Assembly (NCBI RefSeq): GCF_010015585.1
Contig: NW_022985101.1
Location: forward strand, 62,001 to 126,000
DNA length: 64,000 nucleotides
Reading direction: 5' to 3'
Source of the DNA: Eremomyces bilateralis CBS 781.70
Taxonomy: Eukaryota > Ascomycota > Dothideomycetes > Eremomycetales > Eremomycetaceae
Shown: positions 58,051 through 64,000 of the stretch, piece after piece
How the letters are laid out: each line of letters starts with the position of its first letter
How positions within the stretch are numbered: position 1 is the first letter of the stretch
Made by a program: the position numbers and the translations under genes
The notes under the pieces: generated by a model
The model's input: only the letters and a program-made list of their open reading frames with translations
What the model was told of the DNA's origin: nothing
The model's database searches: none

Positions 58051-59605
58051 ATGTCTTCTATCGCGCTGAGGCGCTCCAATGGTTCGCAATTGGAGACGCT
58101 GAAGCACATCAGTTCGCAATGCCGACGGGTCGCTCCTCGACAATCTCGGCGCGGCATCCAAGATGTTCAAATCACAAGGACGGGGAAGCCCATTCTCAAC
58201 CTTAGCGGAGGACGGTATGTTCACCCTGAACTATTATATGATGGTCGGAGCTAATGATGTACTGCTAGATCGTCACTTGGAGGTATCGAATTCAACTCTG
58301 CCCCCGCCAACACTTCACTTGACTGACCCCTCGTTAGGCCACACAGCAACCGTGTTCGGAGCAACCGGGTTCTTGGGAAGATACATCGTGAATCGATTGG
58401 GTGGGTTGTCTAGTCCATACGATGGCTTTCGGTTGCTGACAGAGGATAGCCCGGACCGGATGTACCGTCATAGTTCCGTTTCGCGACCCCATGGAGCGAC
58501 GACATTTGAAGGTTTCCGGAGATCTCGGCCGTGTGAACTTCATTGTAGGTGCGCAGCTCACGATCATAACATGCGCTGATAGCGACTAGGAGTTCGATCT
58601 CCGTAACTTGGACTCTATCGACGAGAGTGTAAGACACTCGAACATGGTCTATAACCTCATCGGCCGTGACTATCCCACCAAGTGCGTAAATCCGAGCTTG
58701 GTGTAAGGCTTTCGCTAATCAGGCCAGAAACTATGATCTGGAGGACATCCATGTGACGGGAGCCGCACGGATTGCTGAGGCCGTCGCTAAGTATGATGTG
58801 GACCGTTTCGTGCACGTTTCATCGTTCAATGCCGACAAGGCTTCCCCATCGGAATTTTTCAGGACCAAGGTTCGATGGCTCGTCTATGCTGTACTTTCCA
58901 TCACTGACAAGAATTAGGCTCAAGGCGAGGAGGTGGTTCGAAATATATTTCCCGAGACCACCATTGTCCGACCTGCTCCGATGTTCGGCTACGAAGATAA
59001 ATTGTTGAATACGCTCGCGAGTGTTACCAACCTTTTCACGTCAAACTCCATGCAGCAGAAGTTTTGGCCCGTCCACGTACGTGCTGATCAACCGTTGCCA
59101 TGATACCCCCTAACGCTTCCAGGCAATTGATGTTGGCATGGCCCTCGAAAAGATGATCCATGATGACACAACCACCGCCGAGACTTATGAGCTGTACGGT
59201 CCAAAGGAATATTCGATGGAGGGATTGGCCGAGCTCGTTGACAAGGAAATCGTCAAGAAACGCCGCCACATCAACGTTCCGAAGGCTGTAATGAAACCAA
59301 TCTCGGACATCCTGAACCGATTGATATGGTGGCCAGTTGGATGTGGTGACATGGTCGAAAGAGAATTTATTGATCAAGTCATCGATCCAAATGCGAAGAC
59401 ATTCAATGACCTTGGAATCGAGCCCTCCGAAGTCAAAGACCTGACGTATCGATATCTCGTAAGTTTCGGTTCAATCATTGCGTCGTATGTGGTTAACAAT
59501 TTTTAGCTCGAGTATCGAAGCTCATCTTATTACGACCTTCCTCCAATGACCGAGAAAGAGCATAGTGAAGAGCGGAAGTACTTGCACGTCGTCGACGATC
59601 GGTGA
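58051..59605 (+). CDS. nuo-40: Respiratory complex I subunit, NDUFA9/NUO-40 type
   Basis: Nine exons, 58051-58214, 58269-58282, 58338-58400, 58450-58544, 58590-58681, 58728-58869, 58918-59076, 59123-59458 and 59507-59605, give 387 residues. Exon 2 has only 14 bases and supplies Arg-Ser-Ser-Leu-Gly, needed to reach GGHTATVFGATGFLGRYIV, the dinucleotide-binding motif of atypical SDRs. Later motifs: VPFRDPMERRHLKVSGDLG, VYNLIGRDYPTKNYDLED, FVHVSSFNADKASPSEFF, IVRPAPMFGYEDKLLN and FWPVHAIDVGMAL. The Arg-rich N-terminus fits mitochondrial import. The subunit binds NADPH and stabilises the matrix arm of complex I. The intron density is the highest in the window. Confidence 0.92.
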
Positions 59606-59719
59606 TTTACAAGGAATAAAGGAATCGTGCACGACGGAATTCGTTTTGTAAATAAATTAGCGGCGCGGGACACATGGAGCTAGTATGCCACATAGAAACC
59701 GAACATTGAACTAGAGAAT

Positions 59720-61774
59720 TCAATCATCTAGCACTACAACATCCAGTTGGTGAGTGAGCGCATCGATATTCGAGCGCTGTGTGACGGCTGCTTCCTTCTT
59801 CCGTTCTCTGTACAGTTTGCCCATCTTCTCCATGACCTCGCCATGAGTTAGGTTGGAATGCTCTGCTTTCAACCTCCGGAAATTCTCCTTGACGAAAAGC
59901 TGGTACTCTGACACCTTTCCAGACGCGGCCCTTGGAACCGGCTTGGTTTGAACCAAGCGTGCTTTGCAGATTCCGCACGAATGCCGATTGATGTCGACCG
60001 ACTTCGACTGCCGCTTGTATTCATAGCCACATTCAACGCATTCCCAGATATACTTGTAGCTGATTTCATACGAGTGCTTGGTCGTGACGATGATGTTCTG
60101 GTCGCGAAAAGCTTTGGAACACTGGGATCCCCTTGAGGAGGTTAGCGATCCAACCCTATCCTATAGCGTGTTTTCTAGATTCTAGTTCACTTACCAGTAT
60201 TTGAACTCCTTTCCATGAGGGTTGTTCTTGACACCACTAACCATGTAGGTCGCTAGATGACAGAACTCGTGGGCAACGACGTTCCTCAGCCGATCTACAG
60301 CTCATCAGTATGTCATGAAGCGGCTTTTGGGGTTTTATTTGGGTTCTATACCTGCATCATCGATGACTTTCTCGGCAAGTTCAATACTCGCGACATGTCT
60401 CTCCTCTGTCTCTTCTCCTCTAGAAATCTTGTTCTTGTCCAAATCCTTCCTCCAACGCGCCCGACCAGCGGTTACCTGCAGGTTCTTGCTCCAGACAATT
60501 TTGACACCCCCTGTCGCCTTTGTTTTTGCTGCAATCTTGCCAGCACAGATCTTGTCGTCAAGTTCCTGCAGCCATTGCTCTGCAAGACGGTGTTTGATCA
60601 GGTCGAATGCACGACGAGCTGCCCTCTGCGGGTCTTGTTTATGAGGCGACTTTTTCGGAGACGGGGGATCAAGTCCACCGGCGTTGATGTCGACGATTAA
60701 CGGTTGAGAAGGGTTTCCGTTCTCACCTACGTGAAGGAAGTTGGGAAGTGTCATCCCCATTCTCTTTCGAGGTGAAAGGAGGGGTTTCTGCGGCGAATGT
60801 AAATCATTCCAGTCGTTGGTATCTGCTTGCTCCCAGAATTCATCCATGCTTGGTCGATGGGGGGTTGGTGGTATTCGGTTGGTCTTTGAGGGAGATTTAA
60901 GCCGTGACTTGGTCGGACTTTGCGGCGGAGAGGGTGTACGAGGTCGGATTGCTTGGTTTTCATTACATGTGTCGGAACCACTGTGAATGCTGCGGGCATC
61001 ATGGGGATGTCCAGGGCCCTTCAAGTTCAACTTTGGATCCCCTGTTACGGAAGAGTTTTGATCCATGGAGAAAGAAGAATCGTCTGAGATAGAGCCAATG
61101 GATCCAGTCTCTCCAATGTATTCCGATGCTGTGTCTGACTCTGCTATGTCCGACTCCGCCTGGGGCCTGTTCAATGTCCTGGCAATGTCCCGTAGCTGCC
61201 TCCGTGAACCCCTGGTGGGGTTGCATTGGTCAAAATCGTGCTTCTGTGACCTTTTGTAGGGGCTCTTGATCCAGGTCGGCCTTGGGTTCTTCGCTGACCA
61301 GAATTCAATTTCTTCTAAAGAGTTGTCCGGCGGGCCAGTAGACGAATCGCTTGCGTTGATCGACCCTCCAGAACCAGAGGACTCCCGATCCTTGTCTTCT
61401 TTGGATTTATTGCCATGGGCGCGCTTTTCTTGCCTCTCAGACGCTGACCGGGTCGGTTTTGTTTTCTTTGATCGGGCTGAAACGTCGGGACCGAAGGTCG
61501 TTCTCGTAGTCAGAACCTGGGTACTCTGAGCAACACCTAGTCGACGGAATTTCTTGGTGGCGACGGCTTTGGGGGCCTCCTGCTTCAGCAATTTCCGAGA
61601 CACAGCCTTTGCACTATTTATTGGCCGTTCCCTTGCCTCCTCCAGCTCTGTAGATGGATGACCATTGCGTGTCTTTTTGATTGCGGTCGCTTTCGGCGCT
61701 TTGAATGAAGGTCGCAATAAGGCTTCGAGCGGAGGGAGCTCATCGTCTGTCATAGGCTCATTCAGACGCGCCAT
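59720..61774 (-). CDS. SprT-like metalloprotease with HMG box (GCNA-like)
   Basis: Three exons, 61774-60352, 60294-60195 and 60131-59720, give 644 residues. The first 390 residues are disordered, basic and Ser-rich. A SprT-like domain begins near 408 (AARRAFDLIKHRLAEQWLQE) and holds the zinc-protease motif H483-E484-F-C-H487 in VVAHEFCHLATYM. A zinc ribbon follows: WECVECGYEYKRQSK with SCGICKARL. The last 80 residues form an HMG-box-like helix bundle (VSEYQLFVKENFRRLKAEH, EVMEKMGKLYRERKKEA). Disorder, SprT, zinc ribbon and HMG box together match GCNA/ACRC proteins, which cut DNA-protein crosslinks, unlike Spartan, which has UBZ and PIP motifs. The gene is therefore probably a genome-stability factor; this is inference. 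Confidence 0.85.
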
Positions 61775-62114
61775 CAAGAGAAATGTACCGAGCTTAACAA
61801 TGATGCAGAATGAGATGTTGAGGCAATTTATGCAGAGCGAAGACTTTGAACTACGGTAGTAGCTCCATACAGAATCATGAACTGAGGTTTGTGAAATGCG
61901 GTCGAACTGTGTTTATGTTTATCCTATTTGGGTTTAGCCGATAGCTACCTATCCCTGTCACTAGAGCAGAATCCTAACGTCATCTGGTTAAAGCAAGTTG
62001 GAATCTCTTGTTCGACTTTGCACTGAGGGTGGTCCTATCATGTCTATGTAATTCTCTATATCACATATCGAAGCATTATACAGACGTCAAGTTTACAAGC
62101 GATATCTCAAAATA
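61775..62114. promoter_or_regulatory. Divergent promoter region, SprT and isochorismatase genes
   Basis: 340 bp between divergent starts. TCTATATCACATATC near 62053 is a TATA-like stretch about 60 bp before the downstream ATG. Nothing else recognised. Confidence 0.5.
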
Positions 62115-62666
62115 ATGGCGACGGCTCTCTTAATGGTCGACATGCAGAATGCCTTCCTCGACATGACCAAAGTAGCGCTTCCGAACATCGTCAAACTCTC
62201 ACAGCACTTCTCTTCCAATTCCTGGCCACGTATCTTCACTCAACATGGGCACACTCGAGAAGAACTCACACCTCCGTTCAAGAACCAGTTGGTTAGAAAA
62301 TGGGGTCCGGATGGATCAATTGCGAAAGGGAGTCTGAGCTGGGAATTCATCCCAGATATCAAACAGCTCATCACGTCCGACAGTCCAATTATTCCTAAGA
62401 ACACATACGATGCCTTCCTAGGTACGGATCTCGAGAAGCGTCTGCATGACTTGGGCGTCAAAAGGCTGGTTGTCTGTGGAGTCATGACCGACTGTTGTTG
62501 TGATACCACTGCACGGGGTGCCTTCAATCGTGGTTTCGAGACATGGTTGGTGAGCGATGCAACTGGTACGGCGAACAAGATTCAGCATGAGCGTGGATTA
62601 AATGCATTTGGTTTCGCTTATGGCGATGTGATCACTACAGACGAGGTGTTGAAGAGGCTGAAGTGA
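62115..62666 (+). CDS. Isochorismatase-family cysteine hydrolase
   Basis: A single exon of 183 residues. The catalytic triad is visible: D9 in LLMVDMQNAF, K95 in IIPKNTYDAF and C128 in CGVMTDCCCDTTARGA, the usual TDxC pattern. The C-terminus (VSDATGTANKIQHERGLNAF) is also normal. Members include isochorismatases, nicotinamidases and N-carbamoyl hydrolases; the substrate here cannot be told from sequence. Length and lack of extra domains fit a simple cytosolic hydrolase. Confidence 0.88.
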   Translation: MATALLMVDMQNAFLDMTKVALPNIVKLSQHFSSNSWPRIFTQHGHTREELTPPFKNQLVRKWGPDGSIAKGSLSWEFIPDIKQLITSDSPIIPKNTYDAFLGTDLEKRLHDLGVKRLVVCGVMTDCCCDTTARGAFNRGFETWLVSDATGTANKIQHERGLNAFGFAYGDVITTDEVLKRLK

Positions 62667-62911
62667 AGGACCGGAAGTCAACCGTGGCGTCCCAAACAAG
62701 AAAACTGGAGTATTGCTTCAAATGGATATGACTGACGCGAAAATACGACCTTCCATGGAAGCAGAACATTGATAGCAAGGTAGAATACTGTCTTTAACGC
62801 CTCCATCTACTTGTACTGCAAGATGGACAGGTAATATATGAAGACATACGAACTCTTACAAACAATAGGGTACAAAGTACTCCAGATCTCCAACTCCAAA
62901 GTCCAACTCGC

Positions 62912-63727
62912 TCACGACGTGCCGAAAGTCTGGCCTCCCTCTTTAAGCCATCTCTCCTCTTCTTCAGTGGATTCCCGGCCCATTACCTTGTTTCGGTAGG
63001 GATATCTGCCAAACTGCTCCAAGATGACCCGATGCTTCTCTTCAAATTCTTCGCCCATTTTCATGAATTTCATGGCTTCGTTGTCTCCAGCCTCATCGAT
63101 ATCCGACGCCATCTCCGAGTTTAACTTGGTAAAAATATCATGGTCCTCGAGGTGTTCCGAATGCATGAGCGGCATGCAAAACCACCATCGATATGCGGTT
63201 GATTGTCGGAAGCGTGGATGGAGATCTGGACGTGGTTGCATCTGGAGGATGGCACGGCAAAGGGAACGGGAAAGAATATCGTAGTGGCCATAAATCAGCC
63301 TTTGGTCTTTGCGATAGATGTTTCGGGGATATTGGTCCAGCAGCAACAAGAGACTCAGCGCTGTTTCCGAAGGCGTGATCTGGACTACATCATCGCCCAT
63401 TTGAACTTCTGCCTCTTGTATTTCCGCTATGAAGGGTGCCGATAGAGCCTGTGAGAATGCGATTTCGGTGGCATAATCCGGGACAGCGGGAAAGGTCCAG
63501 TCCCGAATGGATTCGAGCGCTTGGTTGGCAGATGCCCTGCATATTTTATCGAACTGCTCGCGTTCCTCTTGTCCAGCTATACCGAACCATTTTTTCAGGG
63601 AGGACTCCGGTGCAATAGTGGCGGTTGCAGGTATCCCTTCGAACCAGATATCGAATATCTTCCGATACAAGCGAGGCGTAAATAGCGCCTTGTTTAAAGA
63701 GAAAGGCTTTCCGACACTAGCCATCAT
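62912..63727 (-). CDS. DUF924 family protein
   Basis: A single exon of 271 residues, all helical. Family signatures: IFDIWFEG near the start, WFGIAGQEEREQFD, LLLLDQYPRNIYR (the most conserved motif, residues about 130-142), WFCMPLMHSEHLEDHD and FGRYPYRNKVMGRESTEEE. The fold is tetratricopeptide-like. The function is unknown, though bacterial and fungal members are common. Two consecutive ATGs start the frame. It is convergent with the isochorismatase-family gene, 245 bp apart. Confidence 0.9.
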   Translation of the reverse strand: MMASVGKPFSLNKALFTPRLYRKIFDIWFEGIPATATIAPESSLKKWFGIAGQEEREQFDKICRASANQALESIRDWTFPAVPDYATEIAFSQALSAPFIAEIQEAEVQMGDDVVQITPSETALSLLLLLDQYPRNIYRKDQRLIYGHYDILSRSLCRAILQMQPRPDLHPRFRQSTAYRWWFCMPLMHSEHLEDHDIFTKLNSEMASDIDEAGDNEAMKFMKMGEEFEEKHRVILEQFGRYPYRNKVMGRESTEEEERWLKEGGQTFGTS

Positions 63728-64000
63728 TTAAGAGCCTGATGGAATGGTCTTTGATATCGAATTTGATATCAATGATTTTAGATTTGACATGGAACTGCTG
63801 GAGTTGTAAAAAGGAGTACTTAGTTGATTAGTTCAATGATCTCCATGTCTGCAGGGTTCCCCATAATATTGAAAACAATCCAACTACATTCCCATTTTCC
63901 CCTAGCCTTTCACTCATCGTCTCCTTTACATTCAACTTGCAAAATCTTCGTTTGTAATGCACACACATACATGGCAAATCGCTGGATCGCCTGGGAAAGG
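63728..64000. other. Upstream region of the DUF924 gene, to window end
   Basis: 273 bp, AT-rich close to the gene. GATATCGAATTTGATATCA at 63753-63771 forms a small direct/inverted repeat. No other feature. Confidence 0.4.

Overview
This window is nuclear DNA of a filamentous ascomycete, most likely Eurotiomycetes of the Aspergillus/Penicillium type. Genes sit densely on both strands, carry one to eight short introns (mostly 49-180 bp, GT..AG, often with a CTAAC/CTGAC-like branch site), and the products match fungal housekeeping families throughout. I rebuilt 26 protein-coding genes, one of them cut by the left edge. I found no rRNA, tRNA, CRISPR array, operon, retroelement or toxin gene. All splice junctions were inferred by eye from reading frame and protein-family continuity; no transcript data were used.

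Layout, left to right. 1-8.1 kb: 5' part of a short-chain dehydrogenase, Emg1/Nep1 rRNA methyltransferase, a VOC-fold protein with a long disordered His-Ser-Lys-repeat tail, and a proline-rich protein of unknown function. 10-15 kb: Vts1 (Smaug-type RNA binder) converging on a HAD/Swiss-Army-Knife RNA-repair-like protein with an RGG tail. 15-31.7 kb: condensin Smc4, protein-L-isoaspartate methyltransferase, a pyruvate decarboxylase family enzyme, an Ecdysoneless/SGT1 homologue, a pericentrin-like spindle-pole-body protein, cytidine deaminase. 32.4-41.7 kb: a TFIID pair transcribed divergently (TAF3-like histone-fold protein and TAF7), cystathionine gamma-lyase, a foldback MITE-like element, and the RSC remodeller subunit Rsc1. 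44-52.2 kb: choline sulfatase, Bud20 zinc finger, mitochondrial aconitase. 52.5-64 kb: Rbd2-type rhomboid protease, Gaa1 of GPI transamidase, proteasome subunit Rpn9, complex I NDUFA9-type subunit, a GCNA-like SprT protease with HMG box, an isochorismatase-family hydrolase and a DUF924 protein.

The genes do not form a pathway cluster. Sulfur metabolism (choline sulfatase, cystathionine gamma-lyase) and chromatin/transcription (TAF3-like, TAF7, Rsc1, Smc4) recur, but as separate units. The most notable structural points are a 14-nt internal exon in the NDUFA9 homologue, a 23-nt internal exon next to a tandem-repeat intron in aconitase, a 13-nt first exon in gaa1, the TAF3-like/TAF7 divergent pair, the foldback element at 38.1-38.4 kb whose end repeat is echoed at 9.4 kb, and several non-coding minisatellites between 46.5 and 48.7 kb. 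I do not see a convincing previously undescribed multi-gene system.
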